A stretch of DNA of 64,000 nucleotides. Origin: Mycobacterium sp. ITM-2016-00318. Its GTDB lineage: Bacteria; Actinomycetota; Actinomycetes; Mycobacteriales; Mycobacteriaceae. The position numbers and the translations under genes were made by a program. A model generated the notes under the pieces. The model ran no database searches, had not been told where the DNA came from, and saw only the letters and a list, made by a program, of their open reading frames with translations. Location of the stretch: assembly GCF_002968285.2 (NCBI RefSeq), contig NZ_CP134400.1, positions 1,178,001 to 1,242,000 on the forward strand, in the 5' to 3' direction. Below, in pieces: positions 25,719 through 35,767 of the stretch (position 1 is the first letter of the stretch; the number at the start of each line of letters is the position of its first letter).

Positions 25719-27140
25719 ATGCGGTACTACTACTCCGCTGATGCGATCCGCGAAGCCGAAGCACCGCTGCTGGCCTCGCTGCCCGACGGCGCCCTGATGC
25801 GGCGGGCGGCGATCGGCCTGGCCAATGCGATCGCCCGCGAGATGATCGCGCGAACCGGGGGAATCGCAGGCCGGTCGGTGTGCGCGGTCGTCGGCTCCGG
25901 CGACAACGGTGGTGACGCGCTGTGGGCCGCCACATTCATTCGTCGCCGTGGTGCAGCCGCGGCTGCAGTTCTGCTCAATCCGGAACGCACACACAGCAAG
26001 GCGCTGGCCGCATTCCGGAGGGCCGGCGGGCGCGTGGTGCAAAACGTGCCCGCGACAAGCGATCTGGTGATCGACGGCGTCGTCGGTATCTCCGGCTCCG
26101 GCCCGTTGCGACCCGCCGCCGCCGAGGTGTTCGCCACAGTCGCCGATGCGTCGATCCCGGTGGTAGCGGTCGATGTGCCCAGCGGTATCGACGTGAACAC
26201 CGGGGCCGTCAGCGGACCCGCGGTGAACGCCGCGCTCACCGTCACCTTCGGCGGGCTGAAACCCGTTCACGCGTTGGGCGACTGCGGCCGCGTCGAACTG
26301 GTGGACATCGGCCTCGACCTGCCGCAGCCGGAAGTGATGAGCTTCGACGCCGCCGACGTCGCGGCCCGTTGGCCCATGCCGGGACCGAAGGACGACAAGT
26401 ACACCCAGGGCGTCACCGGTGTCCTCGCGGGCTCGGCGACCTACCCCGGCGCGGCCGTGCTGTGCACGGGTGCGGCAGTGGCCGCCACCTCCGGCATGGT
26501 CCGCTACGCGGGAAGCGCGGCACAGCAGGTACTTTCGCATTGGCCGGAGGTCATCGCATCGCCGTCGCCTGCGGCGGCGGGCCGGGTGCAGGCATGGGCG
26601 GTCGGACCTGGGCTCGGCACCGACGACGTCGGCGCGTCTGCGCTGTGGTTCGCTCTCGACACCGACCTGCCCGTGATCGTCGACGCCGACGGGTTGACGA
26701 TTCTGGCCGCGCATCCCGACCTGCTCGTCAACCGCAGAGCACCGACGGTGCTGACCCCGCATGCCGGTGAGTTCGCGCGCTTGGCCGGTGCACCTCCTGG
26801 CGACGACCGCGTCACCGCCACCAGAAGGCTGGCCGACCAGTTCGGCGCCACCGTACTGCTGAAGGGCAACGTCACCGTCATCGCCGAGCCCGGCGGGCCG
26901 GTGCACCTCAATCCCGCAGGCCAGTCGTGGGCCGCCACCGCCGGGTCTGGCGACGTGTTGTCCGGCATCATCGGTGCGTTGCTTGCCGCCGGCCTGCCTG
27001 CAGGCGAAGCGGCCGCCTGCGCGGCGTTCGTGCACGCCCGCGCCGCCAACCTGTCCGCCGCCGACCCCGGCCCGCGGCCGGCCCCCACCTCCGCGTCGCG
27101 CATCCTGGCGCACGTCCGCTCCGCCATCGCCCGTCTATAG
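25719..27140 (+). CDS. nnrD: Bifunctional NAD(P)H-hydrate epimerase / ADP-dependent dehydratase
   Basis: This repair enzyme restores damaged NAD(P)H hydrates. The N-terminal 205 residues are the YjeF_N (NnrE) epimerase domain (VVGSGDNGGDALWAA, PVVAVDVPSGIDVNTG). The remainder is the ribokinase-like dehydratase (NnrD) domain (DADGLTILAAHPDLL, TPHAGEFARL, ATAGSGDVLSGIIGALLAAG). The ATG at 25719 gives 473 residues, identical in length to Rv3433c as I recall it; the longer open frame from 25563 is not credible. It is divergent from the antiporter and is followed 21 bp later by gadB. Confidence 0.95.
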   Translation: MRYYYSADAIREAEAPLLASLPDGALMRRAAIGLANAIAREMIARTGGIAGRSVCAVVGSGDNGGDALWAATFIRRRGAAAAAVLLNPERTHSKALAAFRRAGGRVVQNVPATSDLVIDGVVGISGSGPLRPAAAEVFATVADASIPVVAVDVPSGIDVNTGAVSGPAVNAALTVTFGGLKPVHALGDCGRVELVDIGLDLPQPEVMSFDAADVAARWPMPGPKDDKYTQGVTGVLAGSATYPGAAVLCTGAAVAATSGMVRYAGSAAQQVLSHWPEVIASPSPAAAGRVQAWAVGPGLGTDDVGASALWFALDTDLPVIVDADGLTILAAHPDLLVNRRAPTVLTPHAGEFARLAGAPPGDDRVTATRRLADQFGATVLLKGNVTVIAEPGGPVHLNPAGQSWAATAGSGDVLSGIIGALLAAGLPAGEAAACAAFVHARAANLSAADPGPRPAPTSASRILAHVRSAIARL

Positions 27141-27161
27141 CAAGTCACGAGAGGACTTCTC

Positions 27162-28556
27162 ATGCCCCCCAAGCATTCCAGCGGCCACGTCATCGCACCG
27201 GCATACACCGGACGGATGTCGATGGCACCCGTTCCGGCGTTGCGGATGCCGGACGAGAGCATGAATCCCGATGCCGCGTACCGGTTCATCCACGACGAGC
27301 TGATGCTCGACGGCAGCTCGCGGCTGAACCTGGCGACGTTCGTCACGACCTGGATGGACCCACAGGCTGAGAAGCTGATGGCCGAGACGTTCGACAAGAA
27401 CATGATCGACAAGGACGAGTACCCGGCCACCGCGGCGATCGAGTCGCGCTGTGTGGCGATGGTCGCCGATCTGTTTCATGCCGAGGGCTTGCGCGACGAC
27501 GATGCGTCAAGCGCGACAGGCGTTTCCACGATCGGGTCGAGCGAGGCCGTGATGCTCGCGGGTCTTGCGATGAGCTGGCGGTGGCGGACGCGTGTGTCGG
27601 GCGGGAAGAAAGACGCCTGGCGCCAGCGCAGGCCCAACCTCGTGATGGGCTCCAACGTGCAGGTCGTCTGGGAGAAGTTCTGCCGCTATTTCGACGTCGA
27701 ACCTCGCTATCTACCGATGGATAAGGATCGTTACGTCATCACGCCCGAGCGGGTGCTGGAGAACATCGACGAGGACACCATCGGCGTCGTGGCGATCCTT
27801 GGCACCACGTTCACCGGTGAGCTTGAGCCGATCGGCGAGATCTGCGAGGCGCTGGACAAGCTGGCCGCCGACGGCGGGCACGATGTCCCCGTGCACGTCG
27901 ACGCGGCCAGTGGCGGCTTCGTGATTCCCTTTCTGCACCCCGATCTGGTGTGGGACTTCCGGCTCCCCCGAGTCGTGTCGATCAACGTCAGCGGGCACAA
28001 GTACGGGCTCACCTACCCCGGGATCGGTTTCGTGGTGTGGCGCAGCCCGGAGTACCTGCCGGACGACCTCGTGTTCCGGGTCAACTACCTCGGCGGCGAC
28101 ATGCCGACGTTCACCCTCAACTTCTCGCGACCGGGCAATCAAGTCGTCGGCCAGTACTACAACTTCCTTCGGCTCGGTCGGGAGGGCTACTCGCAGGTGA
28201 TGGGGTGCCTGTCGCAGACCGCGCGGTGGCTCGGTGATCAGTTGAGGGAGGGCGAGCATTTCGAGCTGATCTCCGACGGCTCGGCGATCCCGGTCGTCAG
28301 TTTCCGGTTGAAGGGCGACCCCGGCTACACCGAGTTCGATGTCTCCCATGCGCTGCGCTCGTTCGGCTGGCAGGTTCCCGCCTACACCATGCCGGAGAAC
28401 GCCACCGATATCGCGGTGCTTCGGGTCGTTGTGCGCGAGGGCTTCTCGATGAACCTGGCGCGTGCGCTGCGCGACGACATCATCACCGCGCTGAAGACCC
28501 TCGAGGAACTCAAGCCCGCAGGCCATTTCGACCAAGTCCAGCCTTTCTCGCACTGA
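27162..28556 (+). CDS. gadB: Glutamate decarboxylase
   Basis: GadB is a PLP enzyme that turns glutamate into GABA with proton consumption, usually linked to acid tolerance. The 464-residue protein shows the PLP lysine at about 278 in SINVSGHKYGLTYPG, the DAASGGFV aspartate site and the EYPATAAIESRCV opening region typical of bacterial GadA/B. The start is the ATG at 27162 after GAGAGGAC. It follows nnrD by 21 bp and precedes the first monooxygenase by 12 bp, so all may be cotranscribed. No glutamate/GABA antiporter gene is nearby. Confidence 0.95.
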   Translation: MPPKHSSGHVIAPAYTGRMSMAPVPALRMPDESMNPDAAYRFIHDELMLDGSSRLNLATFVTTWMDPQAEKLMAETFDKNMIDKDEYPATAAIESRCVAMVADLFHAEGLRDDDASSATGVSTIGSSEAVMLAGLAMSWRWRTRVSGGKKDAWRQRRPNLVMGSNVQVVWEKFCRYFDVEPRYLPMDKDRYVITPERVLENIDEDTIGVVAILGTTFTGELEPIGEICEALDKLAADGGHDVPVHVDAASGGFVIPFLHPDLVWDFRLPRVVSINVSGHKYGLTYPGIGFVVWRSPEYLPDDLVFRVNYLGGDMPTFTLNFSRPGNQVVGQYYNFLRLGREGYSQVMGCLSQTARWLGDQLREGEHFELISDGSAIPVVSFRLKGDPGYTEFDVSHALRSFGWQVPAYTMPENATDIAVLRVVVREGFSMNLARALRDDIITALKTLEELKPAGHFDQVQPFSH

Positions 28557-28568
28557 CGGGGCGGACAC

Positions 28569-30347
28569 ATGCAACACCCTGACGTCGCGTTCGACCCGGA
28601 TGCGCTGCGGCAGAAATACGCCAGCGAACGCGACCGGAGGCTGCGGCCGGACGGCATCGCACAGTATGTGGAGATCGCTGGACCCTTCGCGGGATTCGCC
28701 GAGGACCCCTGGGGCGAACCGCATTTCACCCGTGCCCCGCTTCACGACGACGTCGACGTGGCGATCGTCGGCGCGGGGTTCGGAGGACTGCTGATCGGGG
28801 CGCGGCTGCGCGAACTGGGTGTGCAGAACATCCGACTGATCGACAAGGCCGCCGACGTCGGCGGCACCTGGTACTGGAACAGGTATCCGGGCATCGCCTG
28901 CGACGTCGAGTCCTATGTGTACATGCCGCTGCTGGAGGAGCTCGGCTACATCCCGACCGAGAAGTACGCCAAGGGCCACGAGATCTTCGCGCACTGCAGG
29001 CGGATCGCCGAGCATTACGACCTGTACCGCGATGCCTGCCTGCAGACCGAGGTCACGGAGATCCGCTGGGATGAAACGATTTCCCGCTGGATCATCGCCA
29101 CCAGTCACGGTGATGAGCTACTGGCGCGGTTCGTTTCCATGGCCAACGGATACCTGCAGAAGCCGAAACTGCCCGGCATACCCGGAATCATGGACTTCGG
29201 CGGGCACGCCTTCCACACCAGTCGCTGGGACTACGACTACACCGGCGACGATCTGGCCAGGCTCGCCGACAAGCGGGTGGGCATCATCGGCACCGGCGCG
29301 ACCGCGATCCAATGCGTTCCGCATCTGGGCCGATCGGCCGGGCACCTCTTCGTGTTCCAGCGCACCCCGTCGACGGTGGACGTCCGAGGCAACCGGCCCA
29401 CCGATCCGGAGTGGTCGGCGGACCTGAAGGACGGCTGGCAACGGCACCGCGTCGAGAACTTCCAGCTGCTGACCACGGGTGGGGAGGCCGATGAGGATCT
29501 GGTCGACGACGCGTGGACCAGCATCGTCAAGAAGCTGTTCGTGATGCGGCAGCGCAGCGTGACGGGGATGTCGGACGAAGACCGTTTGCGCGCAGTCGAA
29601 ATGGCCGATTTCGCCAAAATGGAGGAGATCCGGGCCCGCGTCGACTCCGTCGTGACGGACCGCGCCACCGCCGAGGGCCTCAAACCCTGGTACGGCTACT
29701 TCTGTAAACGGCCGTGCTTCCACGACGAGTACCTGCAAACCTTCAACCGCGACAACGTCACCCTCGTCGACACCCGTGGCCTTGGCGTCGAAAGGATCAC
29801 GGCGGACGGCGTCGTCGTCGACGGCACCGAGTACCGCATCGACTGCCTGATCTTCGCCACCGGATTCGAAGTGGGTACCGACTACTCCCGGCGTACGGGC
29901 TTCGACCTGATCGGGCGTGACGGCCGCACGCTGACCGACGCCTGGCGCGACGGTATCCGCACACTGCACGGCATCAACGTCCACGGCTTCCCTAACTGCT
30001 TCGTGCTGAGCATCGCGCAGTCGGGCTTCACCGTGAACTTCCCCTATCTCCTCGACGTGCAGGCGACGCACGCGGCATGGCTGATCGCCTGGGCTCTCGG
30101 CAGCGGCGTCGAGACGCTGGAGGCGTCGCTCGACGCCGAAAGCGCCTGGGTGGCCGGCATCGTGGAGCGGTCGGCGGCCGGCGCGGCACGGGCGAAGTCC
30201 TGCACGCCCGGCTACTACAACCGCGAGGGTCAGGCGAACGCGAAGACCCGCCAGGGCAGTTTTTTCTACGGCAGCCCAACCGAATACGCCGACATCCTCG
30301 CTGCGTCGAGGGCGAACGGTGCGCCGGAGGGATTCGACGTCAAGTGA
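28569..30347 (+). CDS. Baeyer-Villiger-type flavin monooxygenase (first of a tandem pair)
   Basis: This 592-residue class B flavoprotein likely uses NADPH and O2 to insert oxygen beside a ketone. FAD motif VGAGFGG is at 68-74, after an N-terminal extension of about 60 residues. The Baeyer-Villiger fingerprint FGGHAFHTSRW (F-x-G-x3-H-x3-W) is at about 210-220. The NADPH Rossmann motif IGTGATAIQ and the late ATGFE signature follow. SD GGGGCGGA precedes ATG 28569. The stop overlaps the start of the second monooxygenase in GTGA. The extension and length resemble cyclohexanone or aryl-ketone monooxygenases; the substrate is unknown. Confidence 0.9.
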   Translation: MQHPDVAFDPDALRQKYASERDRRLRPDGIAQYVEIAGPFAGFAEDPWGEPHFTRAPLHDDVDVAIVGAGFGGLLIGARLRELGVQNIRLIDKAADVGGTWYWNRYPGIACDVESYVYMPLLEELGYIPTEKYAKGHEIFAHCRRIAEHYDLYRDACLQTEVTEIRWDETISRWIIATSHGDELLARFVSMANGYLQKPKLPGIPGIMDFGGHAFHTSRWDYDYTGDDLARLADKRVGIIGTGATAIQCVPHLGRSAGHLFVFQRTPSTVDVRGNRPTDPEWSADLKDGWQRHRVENFQLLTTGGEADEDLVDDAWTSIVKKLFVMRQRSVTGMSDEDRLRAVEMADFAKMEEIRARVDSVVTDRATAEGLKPWYGYFCKRPCFHDEYLQTFNRDNVTLVDTRGLGVERITADGVVVDGTEYRIDCLIFATGFEVGTDYSRRTGFDLIGRDGRTLTDAWRDGIRTLHGINVHGFPNCFVLSIAQSGFTVNFPYLLDVQATHAAWLIAWALGSGVETLEASLDAESAWVAGIVERSAAGAARAKSCTPGYYNREGQANAKTRQGSFFYGSPTEYADILAASRANGAPEGFDVK

Positions 30348-31873
30348 CAAGACGACCTCTGTTCTGCTCCTCGCGTGCGCGACGTCGCTATGTGCTTGGG
30401 CGGGTGTTGGCGCGCACCCGTCGCAGGCGCTCGCCCCGGGTGGTGATCATCGGCGCAGGCTTCGGCGGCCTCGCCGCGGCCGTGGCGTTGCGGCGAAGGG
30501 GTATCGACGACCTGACGATCATCGAAAGCGCCGACGGCGTCGGCGGGACGTGGCGGCGCAACGTATACCCCGGTGCGGCGTGCGACATCCAGAGCCATCT
30601 GTACTCGTTCTCGTTTGCGCCGAATCGGTCGTGGAGTCGCACCTACGCGTACCAACCGGAGATCCTCGCCTATCTGGAGAAGGTCGCCGACGACTTCGAC
30701 CTCCGCCGACATCTGATGCTGAACACCGACGTGGCCGGCATGCGGTGGAACTCCGACATGGGGCACTGGGAGGTGATCCTCGACGGCCGCGACCCGATCA
30801 TCGCCGACGTGGTGGTCAGCGCGGTCGGACTCTTCGGTGAAGCGCGCTGTCCCGACATCGACGGCCTGGCGGAGTTCGCGGGCACGCTGATGCACACCGC
30901 GCAATGGGACCCGTCGGTCGACCTGGCCGGCAAGAGTGTGGCGGTGATCGGCACGGGCGCCAGCGGCGTTCAGGTCGTCCCCGAACTCGCCGATGTCGTG
31001 GGCGAATTGACGGTCTTCCAGCGCACGCCGCCGTGGATGGTGCCGAAGGAGGACCGGCCCTACAGCCCGCAGGAGTTGTCCCGATACCGCCGGCTGCCGT
31101 GGGCGTCGGCTGCGGAGCGGTGGCGGTTGTGGAAGCTGCAGCACGACAACACCGCATTGACGCCGGATCATCCGAGAATGGCTGTCGTCCAACGGTTGTC
31201 CGAGGGATTCCTGCGCAAGCACGTCGACGACGAGTCGCTGCGTGATGCGCTGACGCCCAGATATCCGTTCCGCTGCAAGCGGGTGCTGCTCGGCGAGAAG
31301 TACTACACCGCACTGCAACGCGATCACGTCAACCTCGTCGTCGAGCCCATCGACCACCTCACCGAGAAGGCGATAATCACCGCCGACGGGACAGCGATCG
31401 ACGTCGACGCGGTCGTGCTGGCGACCGGTTTCGAAACCAGCAGCTACCTGTCCGGTCTGAAGGTGACCGGCCTCGAGGGCCAGAGCCTGCACGAGCGATG
31501 GGGTTTGAATCCGCACGCTTACCTCGGCGTCGCCGTCAGCGGGTTCCCGAACTTCTTCATGCTCTACGGCCCGAACACCAACCAGGGAGCGAATTCGATC
31601 ATCTACATCCTCGAGGCGGGCGCCCGGCTCGTCGCCAGCGCGGTCAGCCGCCTCGCGCGCAGGGGCGGCTTCGTCGACGTCCACGCCGACGTCGAGCGTC
31701 GGTTCAACGACCGGATCACCGAGGACCTGGAGCAGACGATCTGGACGCGTTGTGACAGCTACTACCGGTCGCCTACCGGTCGCATCGTCACGCAGTGGCC
31801 CTACTCGGAGCTCGACTACGCGAAGGCGACCTGGCGGTTGCGGTCAGGCGACTGGGTGCACATGCGCTGGTGA
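30344..31873 (+). CDS. Baeyer-Villiger-type flavin monooxygenase (second of a tandem pair)
   Basis: The GTG at 30344 overlaps the previous stop by four bases and gives 509 residues; the longer frame from 30077 lies inside the upstream gene. An Arg-rich N-terminus (about 30 residues) precedes the FAD motif IIGAGFGGL at about 35-43. The Baeyer-Villiger fingerprint FAGTLMHTAQW is at about 179-189, with a second Rossmann motif IGTGASGVQ and LATGFETSSYL. Sequence is clearly different from the upstream enzyme, so the pair is not a recent duplication. Translational coupling suggests the two act on related substrates. Relative to M. tuberculosis this pair is inserted between gadB and alr. Confidence 0.9.
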   Translation: MTRRPLFCSSRARRRYVLGRVLARTRRRRSPRVVIIGAGFGGLAAAVALRRRGIDDLTIIESADGVGGTWRRNVYPGAACDIQSHLYSFSFAPNRSWSRTYAYQPEILAYLEKVADDFDLRRHLMLNTDVAGMRWNSDMGHWEVILDGRDPIIADVVVSAVGLFGEARCPDIDGLAEFAGTLMHTAQWDPSVDLAGKSVAVIGTGASGVQVVPELADVVGELTVFQRTPPWMVPKEDRPYSPQELSRYRRLPWASAAERWRLWKLQHDNTALTPDHPRMAVVQRLSEGFLRKHVDDESLRDALTPRYPFRCKRVLLGEKYYTALQRDHVNLVVEPIDHLTEKAIITADGTAIDVDAVVLATGFETSSYLSGLKVTGLEGQSLHERWGLNPHAYLGVAVSGFPNFFMLYGPNTNQGANSIIYILEAGARLVASAVSRLARRGGFVDVHADVERRFNDRITEDLEQTIWTRCDSYYRSPTGRIVTQWPYSELDYAKATWRLRSGDWVHMRW

Positions 31874-31912
31874 GGCGGAAATCGGGGGTCTGGGACAATC
31901 GTCGGTGGTGAC

Positions 31913-33103
31913 ATGACCATGCCGAAGACGGAAACGACGACTTCCCTGACGCCAAGCGCGAACGCCGAGGCGGCGGTGGACCTCGCGGCGATCGGGCACA
32001 ACGTCCGGGTGCTGCGGCAACACGCCGGCTCCGCGCAGGTGATGGCCGTCGTCAAGGCTGACGGATACGGCCACGGCGCCACCCAGGTCGCGCGGGCCGC
32101 GCTGGCCGCGGGCGCCGCCGAGATCGGCGTTGCGACCATCGCCGAAGCGCTGGCGCTGCGCCGCGACGGCATCACCGCGCCGGTGCTCGCCTGGCTGCAT
32201 CCGCCCGGCACCGACTTCGCTCCGGCCTTGCAGTCGGACATCGCGGTGGCGCTGTCCTCGCCCCGGCAACTCGAGGAACTGCTGGTCGCCGCCAAGCTCA
32301 CCGGCGTCACCGCCGACATCACGGTCAAGGTGGACACCGGGTTGAGCCGGAATGGCGTCAGCCCCGACGTCTACCCGTCGATGCTGCCGATGTTGCGCCA
32401 GGCGGCCGCCGACGAGGCGGTGCGGCTGCACGGCATCATGTCGCACCTCGCCAACGCCGACGAGCCCGACAACCCCGTCAACGATCTGCAGGCGCGACGC
32501 CTCATCGACATGCGCAAGCAGGCGGCCGATCAGGGCGTGCACTTCGACATCACCCACCTGTGCAATTCGCCCGCTGCCATGACGCGTCCCGACCTGGCAT
32601 ACGACCTGGTTCGGCCTGGTATCGCGGTGTACGGGCTCAGCCCCATTCCCGAGCGCGGCGATATGGAGTTGCGGCCCGCCATGACGCTGAAATGTGCTGT
32701 CACACTGGTCAAGTCGGTGCGCGCTGGCGAAGGCGTGTCCTACGGACACACCTGGAAAGCTGACCGCGACACCACGCTCGCGCTGCTGCCCATCGGATAC
32801 GCCGACGGTGTGTTCCGCCCCCTGAGCGGACGGATGAGCGTGCTGATCAACGGCAGGCTGCGGCCCAACGTCGGCCGAATCTGTATGGACCAGTTCGTGG
32901 TCGACCTCGGGCCCGATGCGAGCGACGTCAGCGAGGGTGACGAGGCGATCCTGTTCGGGCCCGGCGTCGACGGCGAGCCGAGGGCACAGGACTGGGCCGA
33001 CATGCTCGACACCATCCACTACGAAGTCGTCACCAGCCCGCGGGGCCGGGTCGTCAGGTCGTATCTCGGCGCTCCTGCGGAAGGCGAGGCGGGTGAGCGT
33101 TAA
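31913..33103 (+). CDS. alr: Alanine racemase
   Basis: Alr supplies D-alanine for peptidoglycan. The 396-residue product has the PLP lysine at about 48 in [15 protein letters not shown], the general-base tyrosine at about 277 in GVSYGHTW and the C-terminal motif [12 protein letters not shown]. It is the target family of cycloserine. The start is the ATG at 31913; an N-terminal polar extension of about 20 residues precedes the conserved core ([12 protein letters not shown]). It heads the run alr, hydrolase, tsaE, tsaB, rimI, tsaD and the SnoaL-like gene, in which every junction overlaps. Confidence 0.97.
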   Translation: MTMPKTETTTSLTPSANAEAAVDLAAIGHNVRVLRQHAGSAQVMAVVKADGYGHGATQVARAALAAGAAEIGVATIAEALALRRDGITAPVLAWLHPPGTDFAPALQSDIAVALSSPRQLEELLVAAKLTGVTADITVKVDTGLSRNGVSPDVYPSMLPMLRQAAADEAVRLHGIMSHLANADEPDNPVNDLQARRLIDMRKQAADQGVHFDITHLCNSPAAMTRPDLAYDLVRPGIAVYGLSPIPERGDMELRPAMTLKCAVTLVKSVRAGEGVSYGHTWKADRDTTLALLPIGYADGVFRPLSGRMSVLINGRLRPNVGRICMDQFVVDLGPDASDVSEGDEAILFGPGVDGEPRAQDWADMLDTIHYEVVTSPRGRVVRSYLGAPAEGEAGER

Positions 33104-34211
33104 CGACCCGAAACGGCTGCGACGCACAGCGAACGCGGGCCTGTTGGCGGGTGTCGCGGGGCTGGCCGCGGTCGGGACCATCGCAGGCGTGACGGTCGCG
33201 CGGTCGGTCACGCGCCGCACCACGAACGAGGATCTGTACGCGGGCGAGGATTTCGATCTTCTCGACGCCGATCGCAGTTCCGTGGTGACCACACCCGACG
33301 GCATCGATCTCGCCGTGCGCGAAGTCGGGCCCGAGGACGCGCCCCTGACGGTGGTGTTCTCACACGGGTTCTGCCTTCGCATGGGCGGCTTCCACTTCCA
33401 GCGCGTACGCCTCGAGCAGGAGTGGGGCCCGCAGGTCCGCATGGTGTTCTATGACCACCGCGGTCACGGCCAGTCCGCCGAGGCGCCGCCGGACACCTAC
33501 ACGATCGAGCAGCTGGGCCGCGATCTCGAGACCGTCCTCGCCGTTACGGCGCCGAAGGGCCCGGTGGTGCTCGTCGGGCACTCGATGGGCGGCATGACCG
33601 TCCTGTCACATGCCCGCCAGTTCCCGCGGCGCTATCCCAGCCGTATCGTCGGCGCGGCGCTGATCTCCTCGGCCGCCGAAGGTGTCGCACGGTCGCCGGT
33701 CGCCGAGATCCTGAAAAACCCGGCGCTGGAGGCCGTTCGGTTCGCGGTCCGCTACGCGCCGAAGACCGTGCACCGAACCAGGGGCGCCGCCAAGTCGATC
33801 ATCGCCCCCATCCTGCGGACCGCCTCGTACGGCGATGAGAAGGTCAGCCCCAGCGTCGTCGAGTTCTCCGAGAAGATGATGCTCGGCACGCCGATCGTCA
33901 CCCTGGTGGAGTTCCTGCACGCCTTGGAGGTGCACGACGAGGACGAGGGCCTGCGCACGCTTGCCAAGGTGCCGACGCTCGTCGCCTGCGGCGATCGCGA
34001 CCTCATCACACCCGCCGAACACTCGCAGGCGATGGCGGCCGCGTTGCCCAAGTCCGAGCTGGTGACCGTCGGCGGCGCGGGCCATCTCGTTCAGTTGGAG
34101 CAGCCCGAGGTCATCGACGACGCGCTCGTCAGGCTGGTCGAGCGTGCCACACCGTCCAAGCTCGTCGCGATGACGCGCCGGATTCGCGATCGGGCGCGGC
34201 CCCATGGGTGA
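33093..34211 (+). CDS. Alpha/beta hydrolase with N-terminal membrane segment
   Basis: From GTG 33093 (overlapping the alr end by 11 bp) the product has 372 residues. A hydrophobic segment at about 12-34 ([18 protein letters not shown]) may act as an anchor or uncleaved signal. The catalytic residues are Ser at about 164 in VGHSMGGM, Asp in CGDRDLITP and His in GAGHLVQLE, with the oxyanion element SHGFC. It is a typical alpha/beta-fold esterase, lipase or peroxidase-like enzyme whose substrate is not predictable. Homologues sit between alr and tsaE in other mycobacteria by recall. Confidence 0.85.
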   Translation: MSVNDPKRLRRTANAGLLAGVAGLAAVGTIAGVTVARSVTRRTTNEDLYAGEDFDLLDADRSSVVTTPDGIDLAVREVGPEDAPLTVVFSHGFCLRMGGFHFQRVRLEQEWGPQVRMVFYDHRGHGQSAEAPPDTYTIEQLGRDLETVLAVTAPKGPVVLVGHSMGGMTVLSHARQFPRRYPSRIVGAALISSAAEGVARSPVAEILKNPALEAVRFAVRYAPKTVHRTRGAAKSIIAPILRTASYGDEKVSPSVVEFSEKMMLGTPIVTLVEFLHALEVHDEDEGLRTLAKVPTLVACGDRDLITPAEHSQAMAAALPKSELVTVGGAGHLVQLEQPEVIDDALVRLVERATPSKLVAMTRRIRDRARPHG

Positions 34212-34671
34212 CCATTCGGAGGGAACAGCGGAGCTGCCCACCGCCGAGGACACCAAGGGGCTGGGCGTTAGACTCGGCGCAGGGCTGCGCGCAGGCGATG
34301 TGGTGGTGCTGTCGGGACCGTTGGGAGCGGGAAAGACCGTGCTCGCCAAGGGAATCGCCGAGGCGATGGACGTCGACGGTCCCGTGACGTCGCCGACGTT
34401 CGTGCTGGCCCGGGTGCACCGGCCGCGGTGGCCCGATTCGCCGGCCATGGTGCACGTCGACATGTATCGGCTGCTGGACCACGTCGGAACCGACCTGCTC
34501 GCCGAACTCGACTCGTTGGACCTCGACACCGACCTTGACGGTGCCGTCGTCGTCGTCGAGTGGGGCGAAGGCATCGTCGAGCGGCTCTCGGAGCGACACC
34601 TTGACATCCGGCTCGAACGCGCCGCGGATACCGAAGTGCGCACGGCCATCTGGCGGTGGAGCCGACCATGA
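34204..34671 (+). CDS. tsaE: tRNA t6A biosynthesis ATPase TsaE
   Basis: TsaE is the small P-loop ATPase that works with TsaB and TsaD to make N6-threonylcarbamoyladenosine on ANN-decoding tRNAs. The 155-residue protein has Walker A SGPLGAGKTVLAKG at about 38-51, the switch-like TSPTFVLAR and the Walker B-type VVVVEWGEG. It overlaps the hydrolase by 8 bp and tsaB by 4 bp (ATGA). Confidence 0.94.
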   Translation: MGDHSEGTAELPTAEDTKGLGVRLGAGLRAGDVVVLSGPLGAGKTVLAKGIAEAMDVDGPVTSPTFVLARVHRPRWPDSPAMVHVDMYRLLDHVGTDLLAELDSLDLDTDLDGAVVVVEWGEGIVERLSERHLDIRLERAADTEVRTAIWRWSRP

Positions 34672-35306
34672 CGAACGTCGTGCTCGTCATCGACACAGCG
34701 ACGCCCGCCGTCACCGCCGGAATCGTGCGGCGCGACGTCGGCAGTATCGACGTGCTGGCCGAACGCGTCACCGTCGACGCCCGTGCACACGCTGAGCAGC
34801 TGACGCCCAATGTGCTGGCGGCGCTCGGCGATGCGGGGATCGCGGTCACCGACCTCACCGCTGTCGTGGTGGGCTGCGGGCCTGGGCCTTTCACCGGGCT
34901 GCGGGTGGGAATGGCCACCGCCGCCGCGTACGGACAGGCGCTCGAAATCCCGGTGTACGGCGTGTGCAGCCTCGACGGGATCGGCGTCGACACCGTGGGA
35001 GACGTTCTCGTCGTCACCGACGCCCGTCGCCGCGAGGTGTACTGGGCGCGCTATCGCGACGGGCAACGCACCGAGGGTCCTGCTGTGTCGTCGCCCGCGG
35101 ACGTACCGACTGACGTTGGCGCCGTCGCGGGTTCACCCGAGCATGCGGCGTTGTTCGCGTTGCCGCGCCAGCCCGCCGTTTGCCCAACCGCCTCGGGGCT
35201 GGTGCGTGCCGTCGACTGGGCGGTGCCGCCGCGCCCGTTGGTGCCGCTGTACCTGCGTCGACCGGACGCGAAGCCGCAAGTCGTCACGCCGGTGGTGCCG
35301 TCGTGA
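34668..35306 (+). CDS. tsaB: tRNA t6A biosynthesis protein TsaB
   Basis: TsaB is the scaffold partner of TsaD in the threonylcarbamoyl transferase complex. The 212-residue ASKHA-fold protein shows VLVIDTATPAVTAGIV, the HAEQLTP element and the characteristic VVVGCGPGPFTGLRVGMATA. The ATG at 34668 forms an ATGA overlap with tsaE; a GTG at 34656 would add four residues. The rimI gene begins at the TsaB stop (GTGA). Confidence 0.94.
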   Translation: MTNVVLVIDTATPAVTAGIVRRDVGSIDVLAERVTVDARAHAEQLTPNVLAALGDAGIAVTDLTAVVVGCGPGPFTGLRVGMATAAAYGQALEIPVYGVCSLDGIGVDTVGDVLVVTDARRREVYWARYRDGQRTEGPAVSSPADVPTDVGAVAGSPEHAALFALPRQPAVCPTASGLVRAVDWAVPPRPLVPLYLRRPDAKPQVVTPVVPS

Positions 35307-35767
35307 CGGTCTCCTACGACGAGTTGACGCCCGCCGACGCGGCGCGGTGCGCGGAACTGGAAGCGCAGCTGTTCGACGGCGACGATCCGTGGCCCGCTGC
35401 GGCATTTCTGCGCGAACTGGCCGCTCCGCACATCCATTACGTCGCGGCGCGCGCCGACGACCAGCTCGTCGGCTACGGAGGAATCGCACGGCTCGGCCGA
35501 AAACCGCCGTACGAGTATGAGATTCACACCATCGGCGTCGACCCGGCATACCAGGGCCATGGCATCGGCCGCGAGATGCTGAAACGGCTGCTCGACATCG
35601 CGGCCGACGACACGGTCTATCTCGAGGTGCGCACGGACAACGCGGCCGCCATCGCCATGTACGAGAGCGCGGGCTTCGTCAATGTCGGGCTGCGCAAGCG
35701 CTACTACCGCGTCAGCGGTGCTGACGCCTACACCATGCAACGCCCCGCACGAGGAGGTTCGGCATGA
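35303..35767 (+). CDS. rimI: Ribosomal protein S18 alanine N-acetyltransferase-like GNAT
   Basis: This is a 154-residue GNAT acetyltransferase with acetyl-CoA motif [16 protein letters not shown] at about 74-88 and motif [19 protein letters not shown], both characteristic of RimI. It acetylates protein N-termini, classically S18, though mycobacterial RimI is thought to be broader. GTG 35303 overlaps the tsaB stop. In actinobacteria it is regularly placed between tsaB and tsaD. The stop overlaps tsaD by four bases. Confidence 0.92.
   Translation: MTVSYDELTPADAARCAELEAQLFDGDDPWPAAAFLRELAAPHIHYVAARADDQLVGYGGIARLGRKPPYEYEIHTIGVDPAYQGHGIGREMLKRLLDIAADDTVYLEVRTDNAAAIAMYESAGFVNVGLRKRYYRVSGADAYTMQRPARGGSA

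Noticed and set aside
34656..34668. Upstream GTG as the tsaB start
   Set aside because: The ATG at 34668 gives the ATGA overlap and the conserved N-terminus of the family.
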